DNA from: Streptomyces sp. BK208
GTDB lineage: Bacteria > Actinomycetota > Actinomycetes > Streptomycetales > Streptomycetaceae
Reading direction: 5' to 3'
Assembly: GCF_004364245.1 (NCBI RefSeq)
Contig: NZ_SOAV01000019.1
Coordinates: 55,196-119,195 of the forward strand
DNA: 64,000 bases
Shown piece after piece: positions 50,030-58,250 of the stretch; the stretch's first letter is position 1; each line of letters begins with the position of its first letter. Below the pieces are notes generated by a model, which saw only the letters and a program-made list of their open reading frames with translations, had not been told where the DNA came from and made no database searches. A program made the position numbers and the translations under genes.

Positions 50030-51643
50030 ATGCACCGGCGCACATTCCTGTCCACCACCACAGCCGCCGCCCTGACGGCAGCCACGACCGCCTGCACGGG
50101 CAAGGACCAACCCCCCGGCACCGACCCCAAAGGCACCACGCCCAGAAGCACGGCGACCACGACGACCACGGCAACGACGGCGACCACGACGACGGCCACC
50201 AAGACCCAGCTCGGCAGAGGCGGCGCCCCCACCCCCGCCACCTGGGCCGCCCTCGCCAAGTCCCTGGACGGCCCCCTGGTCCGCCCCGGCGACCCCACCT
50301 GGAAAACGGCCCGCCAGCTCTACAACACCCGCTTCGACGGCCTCAAACCCACCGCCGTCGCCTACGCCGCCCACCCCGACGACATCCGCACCGCCCTCTC
50401 CTACGCCCGCGCCCACCACGTCCCCGTGGCGATCCGCAACGGCGGCCACTCCTACGCCGGATGGTCCTCCGGCGACGGCCGGCTGATCATCGACGTGTCG
50501 AAACTGGCCCGCGTCCGCGCCTCCGCCGGCGAGGCGGTCGTCGGCGCCGGCGCCAAGCTGATCGACGTCTACCGCGCCCTCGCGGCGAAGGGCGTGACCG
50601 TCCCGGCCGGCTCCTGCCCCACCGTCGGCATCTCCGGCCTCACCCTCGGCGGCGGCCACGGCGTCGTCTCCCGCGCCTACGGCCTGACCTGCGACAGCCT
50701 CACCCGGGCCACGCTGATCACGGCGGACGGCAAGGAGATCACCGCCGACGCGACGGGCGACCACAAGGACCTCTTCTGGGCCCTGCGCGGCGCGGGCAAC
50801 GCCAACTTCGGCGTCGTCACCGAGTTCCACTTCCGCACCCACCCCGCCCCCCGGGCCGTGTCGGCGTACCTGACCTGGCCCTGGCGCAAGGCCGCCGCGG
50901 TCCTCCGCGCCTGGCAGGAGTGGGGCCCGGACCAGCCCGACGAGATCTGGTCCTCCCTCCACCTGGCCGCCGCCCCCGGCCACACCGCCTCCGTGTCGGT
51001 CGCCGCCTTCTCCCTCGGCACCTACGGTGAACTCCAGAACGCCGTCGACCGCCTCGCCGACCGCATCGGCGCACCGGCGAGCAGCGTCTCCCTCAAGCGC
51101 CGTACGTACGCGGAGTCGATGGAGATGTACGCGGGCTGCTCGTCCTTCTCGACGGACGCCCGCTGCCACCTCCCGGGCGCCACCCCAGGCCACTCGCCGC
51201 AGGGTTCACTCGGCCGCGAGACGTACGCCGCCCGCTCGGACTTCTTCGACCGCTCGATCCCGGCGGCCGGCGTCAAGGCCCTGCTCTCGCACCTCACTCA
51301 GGTGCGCGGCGGCGCCGGCAGCGTCGCGTTCACGGCGCTCGGCGGAGCGGTGAACCGCGTCTCCCCCACGGCCACCGCGTTCGTGCACCGGCGCTCGCGG
51401 ATGCTGGCCCAGTACCTCGCCTCGTGGGGGCCGGGCACGAACGGCAAGGCGGCCCAGTCCTGGCTGGATTCCACCTACGGCGCGATGCGCCCGTACGCCT
51501 CGGGCGCCGCCTACCAGAACTACACGGACCCGCGTCTGACGGACTGGCGGAAGGCCTACTACAAGGACGCGGCCCCGCGTCTGGCGCGTCTGAAGCACCA
51601 GTACGACCCGGACCGCGTCTTCACCTACCCGCAGGCGCTGTAG
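50030..51643 (+). CDS. secreted FAD-linked oxidase of the berberine bridge enzyme type
   Basis: The 537-residue protein starts with RRTFLS, a twin-Arg-like signal, and has a possible lipobox cysteine (C22). A Thr-rich linker (about 40-58) leads to the FAD_binding_4 domain. H140 (NGGHSYAG) and C196 (GSCPTVGISG) are the two residues that bind FAD bicovalently. The C-terminal BBE motif is YQNYTDPRLTDW...RVFTYPQAL. Such enzymes oxidise sugars or aromatic alcohols. A Tat signal agrees with export of a folded, cofactor-loaded flavoprotein. The MITE begins 15 bp after the stop. Confidence 0.92.
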   Translation: MHRRTFLSTTTAAALTAATTACTGKDQPPGTDPKGTTPRSTATTTTTATTATTTTATKTQLGRGGAPTPATWAALAKSLDGPLVRPGDPTWKTARQLYNTRFDGLKPTAVAYAAHPDDIRTALSYARAHHVPVAIRNGGHSYAGWSSGDGRLIIDVSKLARVRASAGEAVVGAGAKLIDVYRALAAKGVTVPAGSCPTVGISGLTLGGGHGVVSRAYGLTCDSLTRATLITADGKEITADATGDHKDLFWALRGAGNANFGVVTEFHFRTHPAPRAVSAYLTWPWRKAAAVLRAWQEWGPDQPDEIWSSLHLAAAPGHTASVSVAAFSLGTYGELQNAVDRLADRIGAPASSVSLKRRTYAESMEMYAGCSSFSTDARCHLPGATPGHSPQGSLGRETYAARSDFFDRSIPAAGVKALLSHLTQVRGGAGSVAFTALGGAVNRVSPTATAFVHRRSRMLAQYLASWGPGTNGKAAQSWLDSTYGAMRPYASGAAYQNYTDPRLTDWRKAYYKDAAPRLARLKHQYDPDRVFTYPQAL

Positions 51644-51657
51644 GAGCCGGAGGCCTC

Positions 51658-51752
51658 CTAGGGGGTGTCGTTCGGATCAGGCCGGCTCCGGGCGACGGCG
51701 CCCTGTTGCCGGACCCCGCGACCCACGGCAAGATCCAAACGACACCCCCTAG
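51658..51752. mobile_element. MITE copy 2 (95 bp, CTAG-flanked)
   Basis: Bounded by CTAG at 51658-51661 and 51749-51752. Terminal inverted repeats are GGGGGTGTCGTTYGGATC. The interior is the same as copy 1 except for point changes and an 8-bp difference near GGACCCCGCGACCCACGG. The right CTAG is the TAG stop codon of the PAP2 gene. It lies between two convergent genes and can act as their shared terminator. Confidence 0.82.
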
Positions 51753-52468
51753 GCCGCGAGGTCCCGCTCCCCGGCGGCCTCGGCACTCTCCTCGCGGCTG
51801 CGCGCCCCCGGGATCACGGCGCCGCGCCCCGCGACGCCGTCCCGTCCTCGCGCGCTGACCAGCCACCCCACCCGGGGCGAGCGCTCGACGGCCCGGGTCA
51901 GCGGCGTCAGCAGGGCCATGGCGATCGGCGACAGCAGCAGCGCGACCGCCGTACCGAGGGCGAACCCGCCCACGACGTCGGTCGGGTAGTGCACGCCCAT
52001 GTAGACCCGGGCGAAGCCGCCGAACAGCGCCAGCACGATCGCGGCGATCCCGAACTTCCGGTTGGCGACGAACAGTCCGACGGCGAGCGCCATGCAGAGG
52101 GTGGCGTGGTCACTCACGAAGGAGAAGTCGTTCTTCCCCTCCACGAGCACTTCGAGCCCTTCGTGGGACTTGAAGGGCCGGGGCCGCTCGACGAAGCCCC
52201 GTATCGGCACGTTGACCAGGACCGCGACTCCGGCGGCCAGCGGCGCCCACAGCAGCGCGGCCACGTTCGAGGCGGCGTCCTCACCGCCTCGCCGCCGCAC
52301 ACCCCACCAGCACCCCAGCACCAGCAGCACGATCGCGAACAGCAGTCCGTACTCACCGACGAACTCCATGACCCGGTCGAACCAGTGCGGTGCGTCCTTG
52401 GCCAGGCCGTTGATGTCGTAGAGCAGCTCGACGTCGGGGTTCGACCCGGATTCGGCGAGTCCAGCCAT
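51749..52468 (-). CDS. PAP2-family membrane phosphatase (undecaprenyl-diphosphatase-like)
   Basis: A 239-residue protein with five to six helices and the acid phosphatase motifs: VERPRPF (motif 1), SDHATLCMALAVGLF (motif 2, Ser-x-His) and ARVYMGVHYPTDVVGG (motif 3). BcrC-type enzymes of this layout recycle undecaprenyl diphosphate for peptidoglycan synthesis and give bacitracin tolerance. The C-terminal 45 residues are polar and disordered, and the TAG stop is part of the MITE edge. It is probably active on the outer membrane face. Confidence 0.88.
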   Translation of the reverse strand: MAGLAESGSNPDVELLYDINGLAKDAPHWFDRVMEFVGEYGLLFAIVLLVLGCWWGVRRRGGEDAASNVAALLWAPLAAGVAVLVNVPIRGFVERPRPFKSHEGLEVLVEGKNDFSFVSDHATLCMALAVGLFVANRKFGIAAIVLALFGGFARVYMGVHYPTDVVGGFALGTAVALLLSPIAMALLTPLTRAVERSPRVGWLVSARGRDGVAGRGAVIPGARSREESAEAAGERDLAA

Positions 52469-52674
52469 GGTGCTGCGGCCCCTTCGTCATGTCCTCCGAC
52501 GCACCCAGCGCGCGCCTCTTCTGCCACCCCCGTGGTCAGCTACACGTCAACAGGAACGCACGGTCCCCATTGATACGTTCCACACTCCACTGAATGATCA
52601 CGCAGACGTTATCGAAGAGAGACACGTCGCCGCAGCTCAGGGCAGGGTTTCACGCTGTGTCCAAACCCTCCCAT

Positions 52675-53676
52675 TCACACCGTGGTGGGCAGCGCTTTCG
52701 CGCCATCCTCGGTCACCCGGGTGGCCCCGAAGTAGTCGGGCGTGTCGACCGGGTCGAACCGGATCACCGCACCCGTCCGCGGCGCGTCGATCATGTACCC
52801 GCCGCCCACGTAGATCCCCACGTGTCTGATGGTCCGTGAGTTGGTGAGGTCGTCCGAGAAGAACACCAGGTCACCGGGGAGCAACTCGTCCCGCGCGGGA
52901 TGCGCCCCCGCGTTGTACTGGTCGTTGGCGACTCGCGGCAGCTTGATCCCGACACTCTCGTACGCCGCCTTGGTCAGCCCCGAGCAGTCGAACCGCCCTC
53001 CCTGGTCGGCCGTCCCGTTCCCGCCCCACAGATAGGGCGTCCCGAGCTTCTTCTGCGCGTAGGCGATGGCCCCGGCGGCCTGCTCGGACGGGTCGACCCG
53101 CGTGGTGGGCGCGGCGAAGCTCTTCTCCAGGGTCGTGATCACCTTGACGTAGTTCTGCGTCTCCTTGTACGGCGGCACGCCCTGGTACTTGATCACCGCG
53201 TAGGCCCCCGCGTTGTAGGAGGCCAGCATGTTGCGGGTCGGATCGCCGGGCACGTCCTTCACGTACGAGGCGAGGGAGCAGTCGTACGACGCGGCCGACG
53301 GGATCGCGTCCGCGGGGTCCCACACGTCGCGGTCCCCGTCCCCGTCCCCGTCGATGCCGTGGGTGGCCCACGTCCCGGGGATGAACTGCGCTATGCCCTG
53401 CGCCGCCGCCGCGCTCCGGGCCCTCGGGTTGAACCCGCTCTCCTGGTACAACTGCGCCGCGAGCAGCGCGGGGTTGATGGCGGGACAGAGGTTGCCCCAC
53501 TTCTGCACGATCGGCTGGTACGCCGCGGGGACGCTCCCCTTGGCGAGCTTCTTCGCCCCGCCGCCCGCTCCGCCGGCCAGGTTCCCGGCGACGAGGTAGA
53601 CGCCCACGACGAGCAGCATCACGAAGCCCATCCCCGAGGCGACCGCGACGCCGGCACCGACCCACATCTTGCGCAT
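52675..53676 (-). CDS. bifunctional lytic transglycosylase / NlpC-P60 peptidoglycan hydrolase
   Basis: The 333-residue protein starts at ATG 53676 (ATG 53694 is possible). It has an N-terminal membrane helix (about 5-30) and an SLT-like domain with the catalytic Glu in LYQESGFNPRA and AQGIAQFIPGTW. A Gly/Asp-rich GDGDGDRD loop resembles a calcium site. The C-terminal NlpC/P60 domain has FDCSGL and HVGIYVGGG (Cys-His). Proteins with both domains serve as VirB1-like wall-opening enzymes of Gram-positive type IV secretion systems. It is divergent from the T4SS-like cluster at 54077, which supports such a role. Confidence 0.88.
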   Translation of the reverse strand: MRKMWVGAGVAVASGMGFVMLLVVGVYLVAGNLAGGAGGGAKKLAKGSVPAAYQPIVQKWGNLCPAINPALLAAQLYQESGFNPRARSAAAAQGIAQFIPGTWATHGIDGDGDGDRDVWDPADAIPSAASYDCSLASYVKDVPGDPTRNMLASYNAGAYAVIKYQGVPPYKETQNYVKVITTLEKSFAAPTTRVDPSEQAAGAIAYAQKKLGTPYLWGGNGTADQGGRFDCSGLTKAAYESVGIKLPRVANDQYNAGAHPARDELLPGDLVFFSDDLTNSRTIRHVGIYVGGGYMIDAPRTGAVIRFDPVDTPDYFGATRVTEDGAKALPTTV

Positions 53677-53994
53677 GCCCCAACCATCCCCCATGGGCGT
53701 GCCGTTCAGTGACGTTTCCCGGCCATGTCGTCCGCCCGACCCCGTCGTCGTCCGCCATCCCCCGTCAGCCCCCGGGCTCCGCGCCAGGCACTGACACCGA
53801 ATCAGGGCCTAACGACCGAACCGCCTCGCAGGTTTCGCTTACACATCGTTGCCAGCCATGCCCCGCCGTGATACACAGAGTGACGATACGACCACCAGAA
53901 GCCGTCTCGGAGCCGACTGACCAGCCGGCGCCGTGCGGTGGCAAGCTGTTCGCACGAAACCCGCCAGACAATGACGCCAAGGCGACATGCGACG

Positions 53995-54043
53995 GCCTCA
54001 TCGTCGGCGACAATGAGGCTTGACCTCTGCATGTCCGCAGAGG
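53995..54043 (+). promoter_or_regulatory. two adjacent hairpins upstream of the T4SS-like cluster
   Basis: GCCTCAT (53995-54001) pairs with ATGAGGC (54013-54019), and CCTCTGC (54024-54030) pairs with GCAGAGG (54037-54043). They lie just before the first gene of the cluster in an unusually AT-rich stretch of the 400-bp gap (53677-54076). They may be operators or leader-RNA structures; no other gene is supported in this gap. Confidence 0.5.
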
Positions 54044-54076
54044 GCACGGAACTACCCGACAGGGGCGGTGACTTAC

Positions 54077-54385
54077 ATGCTCTTTGCGGCCGACGAGGGA
54101 GACATCAACACCATCATCGGGGGGATCGCTCCGGACTGGGGCCCCTTCGGCAGCCTGGGCAACGAGGCCAAGGTGATGATCGAGGTGGTGATGGCCGTAG
54201 CCATTCTGCTCTGTCTCGGCATCGCCATCTGGGGCGCCGCCAAGCAGCGCATCGGTGCGACCGCCCTGCGGGACACCTTCAGCGCGGAGCAGGGCAAGGG
54301 CCTGATCATCGCGGGGCTGACGGGCGTGTTCATCATCGGCTCACTCGGCACGCTCTTCACCATCGTGTACGGGATGGCCGTGTAG
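54077..54385 (+). CDS. small two-helix membrane protein, VirB2/TrbC-like candidate
   Basis: The 102-residue protein starts at ATG 54077 after GGTGA (GTG 54068 is possible). A polar N-terminus (residues 1-33) precedes two hydrophobic helices at about 36-54 and 76-98. They are joined by a short basic/polar loop AAKQRIGATALRDTFSAEQG. Size, helix number and first position in a VirB-like gene set match VirB2/TrbC pilin-type subunits, but sequence similarity is not obvious. A separate promoter is likely, because 166 bp separate it from the next gene. Confidence 0.7.
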   Translation: MLFAADEGDINTIIGGIAPDWGPFGSLGNEAKVMIEVVMAVAILLCLGIAIWGAAKQRIGATALRDTFSAEQGKGLIIAGLTGVFIIGSLGTLFTIVYGMAV

Positions 54386-54551
54386 CCCGGCTCCCATCCG
54401 TCCGTCCCCCTCCACCCCACACGCCCGTCGTGCCAACCGGCTGAGGTTGCGTTTCCCTGATGTCGAGTCATAACACCGCGCCCGAGCGGGAACCAGCACG
54501 GCTACCGTCGTACGTACACGGCCGACCCGACGTCGAGGGGGCGTACGCGGC

Positions 54552-55352
54552 ATGAGTCTCGGAGACGATCACCAGTCGTCCGGCGATTACGGCGGCACCG
54601 GCGGGACCCGCGTGCGGCTTCCGGAGGGGGAGGGCGTTCCCCGACGCAGCGGCCGCTCCTCCTCGCGGAGCCTGGTCACCGTGGTCGGCGTCGTCGTCCT
54701 GCTCATCGCGGCGATCGCCTTCGCGAACCGTGGAGGAGGCGATTCCGCATCCTCGGAGGGCGGCGACGCGGACAAGCCGAAGACATCGGCGACGGCACCG
54801 TCGGGCACCCAGCCGGTACGGGCGGGCTTCGCCCATGACGAGCAGGGGGCCCAGAGCGCGGCGGCGAACTACGCGGTGGCGCTGGGTTCTGACGGCATGT
54901 TCGACAAGGCCAGACGGCACGAGATTGTGCAGGCTCTCGCCGACTCCGGGTCGGTCGGCCGTCTCCAGACCGGTTTCGACGCCGACTACTCAGCGACTTT
55001 CCTGAGGAAGATCGGTCTCGACGAGAACGGTAAGGCCCCGGCGGGTGTCACCTTCGTTAACCGAACACTGCCGGCTGGCACGAAGGTGACATCTTTCGGC
55101 GACAACGTCGCAACCGTAGAGGTGTGGTGCAACGGACTGTTCGGACTCACTGGTGAGAAGACAACCAATCCGGTGACGAACAGCTGGTTCACGGTAACCA
55201 TGCGACTGAGCTGGGACGGCAGCGACTGGAAAGTCGCGGAGACCAGCCAGAAGAGCGGGCCGACCCCCGTACCGGGGGACAGCCCTGTCTCTGGTTCCGA
55301 TGAGATGAGCAAGGCGGTCCAGGAGTTCGGAGGCTTCACCTATGCACGGTAG
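54552..55352 (+). CDS. bitopic membrane protein with NTF2-like extracellular domain (VirB8/TcpC-like)
   Basis: A 266-residue protein. A basic cytoplasmic N-terminus (1-40) is followed by one membrane helix (about 41-58, LVTVVGVVVLLIAAIAF), a Ser/Gly linker, and a domain of about 160 residues starting AAANYAVALGSDGMFDK and ending in the strand pair WFTVTMRLSWDGSDWKVAE. The order and strand pattern fit the NTF2-like fold used by VirB8 and TcpC scaffold proteins. It overlaps the next gene by 11 bp. DNA around 54900-55300 is less GC-rich than its neighbours. Homology to VirB8 is inferred from topology and context. Confidence 0.72.
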   Translation: MSLGDDHQSSGDYGGTGGTRVRLPEGEGVPRRSGRSSSRSLVTVVGVVVLLIAAIAFANRGGGDSASSEGGDADKPKTSATAPSGTQPVRAGFAHDEQGAQSAAANYAVALGSDGMFDKARRHEIVQALADSGSVGRLQTGFDADYSATFLRKIGLDENGKAPAGVTFVNRTLPAGTKVTSFGDNVATVEVWCNGLFGLTGEKTTNPVTNSWFTVTMRLSWDGSDWKVAETSQKSGPTPVPGDSPVSGSDEMSKAVQEFGGFTYAR

Positions 55353-56682
55353 CCAGCACCGCGCGCTCAAACTCGCTGCCTTGGTGGCCACCGCTCAGGC
55401 GGCCGCCGTCCTGTTCTCGACTCGCGCCTTCGCCGACCCCAGCCCGACGCCGACGGAAGACGACCCCTGCTCGCTCATCGCGGGCCCCGCCAAGAAGTAC
55501 TGCGAACGAGGCGAACGCGGCGCCTCCGGTAGTGGGGGGTCCACCCCCGACACGCTCCCCAGCACCCTCGACCCCCTCTCCTCCCTCGCCAAGGGCTGTG
55601 CCGACGCCGCCGCCTGGACCGTCGACACGCTCAGCGACGCCGTGAAGAACACCGCCGAAGTCGACTTCACGAACGGCACGTTCCTCAAGCAGTACGCCGT
55701 CGTCTTCGCCGCGTCCGCGTTCCTCACCCTGGTCCTGTGGCTGCTGGCGGTGGCCAAGCGCGCCGTGCGCGGCGTCCCGTTCACCACCGCGTTCTCCGAG
55801 GCCGTCGGGTTCCTGTGGCTCACCGTCCTGGCCTCGGCGTTCACCCCGCTGATCCTCTACACGGTCGTGTCGGCCACCGACGCCGTCACCGACGTCCTGG
55901 CCAAGGGCACCGGCGACCAGACCGACACGTTCTTCGGGACCTTCTCCGACGCGTTGAAGCAGGGCAACGACATCGGCGGCGGCCCGATCATGCTGATCCT
56001 GGTGTCGTTCGTGTCGATCGTCGCCGCCGGCGTCCTCTACCTGGAGCTGTACCTGCGCGCCGTCCTGCTCTACGTCGGCGCGCTGCTCGGTGTCGTCGTC
56101 TACGCCGGCCTGGTCGACAAGAACCTGTGGGGCCACGTCCGCCGCTGGGCCGGCATCATGATCGCGGTGATCATGGTCAAGCCCGTGATCGTCATCGTGC
56201 TGGGTCTCGCGGGCGCGCTGACCACGGAGCACGGGCCCGACTCCGTCGCCGCCATCGTGTCCGGGCTCGCCATCATCCTGCTGGCGATCTTCGCCTCCGC
56301 GATGATCTACCGCTTCGTCCCCGGCTTCGGCGACGAGATCGCCAACGGCCGCAACAACCGCATCATGCAGGGCGCCGAGAGCAAGGCCGCCGCCGTGATC
56401 AGCTCCCCGGCGAACCTCGTCGCCCAGGGCATCAGGACCCACAGCACCCGCAGCAACGGCGACAGCGGGGGTGGACAGTCCTCGTCCTCCGCCGCGGCCC
56501 GCCCCTCGAACCCCGCCTCCGGCGGAGTCGCCGCGCACAGCTCGCGCGCCTCGAACGGCGGCGGCGGAAATGTCCCCTCCGCCGCACCCGCACCGCGCTC
56601 CGGCAGCCCGGTGAACACGCCCCACGCAAGCAACACCCGCAACACTCGTAACAGCCAGAGCACAGGAGGTGACGGGCGTTGA
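55342..56682 (+). CDS. polytopic membrane protein, TrbL/VirB6-like
   Basis: A 446-residue protein with an N-terminal signal-like segment (to about residue 31), an extracellular stretch with two cysteines (DDPCSLI...KKYCERG), and about six to seven membrane helices (residues 118-330). The pattern resembles TrbL/VirB6 channel proteins. The cytoplasmic tail is long, Ser/Gly/Asn-rich and disordered. FSDALKQG and YRFVPGFGDEIANGRNNR are recognisable family-like stretches. It overlaps the next gene by ATGA-type coupling (56679-56682). Confidence 0.8.
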   Translation: MHGSQHRALKLAALVATAQAAAVLFSTRAFADPSPTPTEDDPCSLIAGPAKKYCERGERGASGSGGSTPDTLPSTLDPLSSLAKGCADAAAWTVDTLSDAVKNTAEVDFTNGTFLKQYAVVFAASAFLTLVLWLLAVAKRAVRGVPFTTAFSEAVGFLWLTVLASAFTPLILYTVVSATDAVTDVLAKGTGDQTDTFFGTFSDALKQGNDIGGGPIMLILVSFVSIVAAGVLYLELYLRAVLLYVGALLGVVVYAGLVDKNLWGHVRRWAGIMIAVIMVKPVIVIVLGLAGALTTEHGPDSVAAIVSGLAIILLAIFASAMIYRFVPGFGDEIANGRNNRIMQGAESKAAAVISSPANLVAQGIRTHSTRSNGDSGGGQSSSSAAARPSNPASGGVAAHSSRASNGGGGNVPSAAPAPRSGSPVNTPHASNTRNTRNSQSTGGDGR

Positions 56683-58238
56683 CGACCGAGTCCCACATGT
56701 CCCATACGGTCACGCCCCGCCGTACGTATCTGATCGGCCGCGCCCGGCCGAACGCGATCGTCGGCCGCAACCGCGAGACCGGTGAGATCGCGCTGATCGT
56801 CGCGGGCGCGTTCCTCGGCATGATGTGCGGGCTCCTCGTCCCCGTCCTGTCCCTGCGCATCGTGCTGCTCTGCGGCTTCCCGATGCTCGCCCTGGCGGCG
56901 GTCTACGTGCCGTACAACCACCGCACGTTCTACCGGTGGTTCGAGATCAACCGCAGCTACAAGCGCACCCTCCGCAGGGGCACCACCTACCGTTCCGGCG
57001 TCATCGAGGCCGGCACCCGGATGGACGGCCGGGAGATCGAGGTCGGCCCGCCGCCCGGTATCGGCCGCATCTCCTGGCTGGCCGCGCCCTTCGGGCCGGA
57101 CGAGATCGCCGTGCTGCTGCACGCCGACCGCAAGACCGTGACGGCCGCCATCGAGATCGAGGGGCCCGGCGTCGGCCTGCGCGACTCCGAGGACCAGGAA
57201 GCCCTCGTCGACCGCTTCGGCACCCTGCTCAAGCACGTGGCCAACGGCGACGGCTTCGTCACCCGCATCCAGATGCTCGCCCGCACCCTCCCGGCCGACC
57301 CCGACGCACATGCCAAGGACGTCAGCCAGCGCGGCGACGACAAGGCACCGCCGTGGCTGCAGCAGTCGTACGACCAGCTGCAGTCGATGGTGTCCACCAG
57401 CAGCGAGCAGCACCGGGCCTATCTGATCGCCTGCATGCACTACAACCGCGAGCTGGCCGCCGAGGCGCACACCATGGCCCGCGCCGCCCGGCCGCACAGC
57501 GGACGCAAGCTCGACCGGGACGCCGGACTCGCCGTCGTGATGGCGCGCGAGCTGACCGACATCTGCTCGCGCCTCCAGGAGGCCGACATCCGCGTCCGCC
57601 AGCCGCTGGGCCAGGGACGGCTCGCCTCCCTGATCCACGCCATGTACGACCCGGACCACCCGATCGACCACATCCAGGCGATGACCAAGCGCAACGCCTG
57701 GCCGGCCGAGCTGGACGCCATGGAGCCCACCTACCTCCAGGCCAAGACCCGCGAGTCCGCCACCCGCGCCCCCTGGTGCCACGCCACCGCCTGGATCAAG
57801 GAGTGGCCGATGACCCCGGTGGGCGTCAACTTCCTGGCGCCCCTCCTCGTCCACACCCCGGACGTCATCCGCACCGTCGCCGTCACCATGGACCTCGAAC
57901 CCACCGAGGTCGCCATCGAGCGCATGCTGACCGAGAAGACGAACGACGACGCCGAGGCGTCCCGGGCCGCCAAGATGAACCGCACCGTGGACCCCCGCGA
58001 CATCGCCGCCCACGGCCGCCTCGACCAGCGCGGCGAGGACCTGGCCAGCGGCGCGGCCGGCGTCAACCTGGTCGGTTACATCACCGTCTCCTCGCGCACC
58101 CCCGAGGCCCTGGCCCGCGACAAGCGGACGATAAGGGCGTCGGCCGGAAAGTCGTACCTGAAACTGGAGTGGTGCGACCGTGAGCACCATCGCGCCTTCG
58201 TGAACACTCTTCCGTTCGCCACCGGCATCCGAAGGTAG
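56679..58238 (+). CDS. SCO6880-family protein (PrgI/VirB3-like helices plus VirB4 N-terminal domain)
   Basis: The 519-residue protein has two adjacent membrane helices at about 36-80 (PrgI/TcpE/VirB3-like pair), then a large cytoplasmic domain resembling the N-terminal non-ATPase half of VirB4: LVDRFGTLLKHVAN, then YNRELAAEAHTMARAA and GYITVSS. No P-loop is present. The ATPase half is encoded separately by the next gene. Such split arrangement is seen in actinobacterial type IV-like systems. The start TTG 56679 overlaps the previous stop; ATG 56697 is an alternative. Confidence 0.82.
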   Translation: MTTESHMSHTVTPRRTYLIGRARPNAIVGRNRETGEIALIVAGAFLGMMCGLLVPVLSLRIVLLCGFPMLALAAVYVPYNHRTFYRWFEINRSYKRTLRRGTTYRSGVIEAGTRMDGREIEVGPPPGIGRISWLAAPFGPDEIAVLLHADRKTVTAAIEIEGPGVGLRDSEDQEALVDRFGTLLKHVANGDGFVTRIQMLARTLPADPDAHAKDVSQRGDDKAPPWLQQSYDQLQSMVSTSSEQHRAYLIACMHYNRELAAEAHTMARAARPHSGRKLDRDAGLAVVMARELTDICSRLQEADIRVRQPLGQGRLASLIHAMYDPDHPIDHIQAMTKRNAWPAELDAMEPTYLQAKTRESATRAPWCHATAWIKEWPMTPVGVNFLAPLLVHTPDVIRTVAVTMDLEPTEVAIERMLTEKTNDDAEASRAAKMNRTVDPRDIAAHGRLDQRGEDLASGAAGVNLVGYITVSSRTPEALARDKRTIRASAGKSYLKLEWCDREHHRAFVNTLPFATGIRR

Positions 58239-58250
58239 GGGCTGAGCCTG

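Noticed and set aside
49505..51193. A 562-codon minus-strand frame opposite the flavoprotein
   Set aside because: It is antisense to a gene with clear FAD-binding motifs and has only low-complexity Gly/Arg sequence.
53709..54023. 104-codon plus-strand frame before the T4SS-like cluster
   Set aside because: Codon third-position bias is poor, the region is AT-rich, and it contains hairpins typical of a promoter/leader. No domain is seen.
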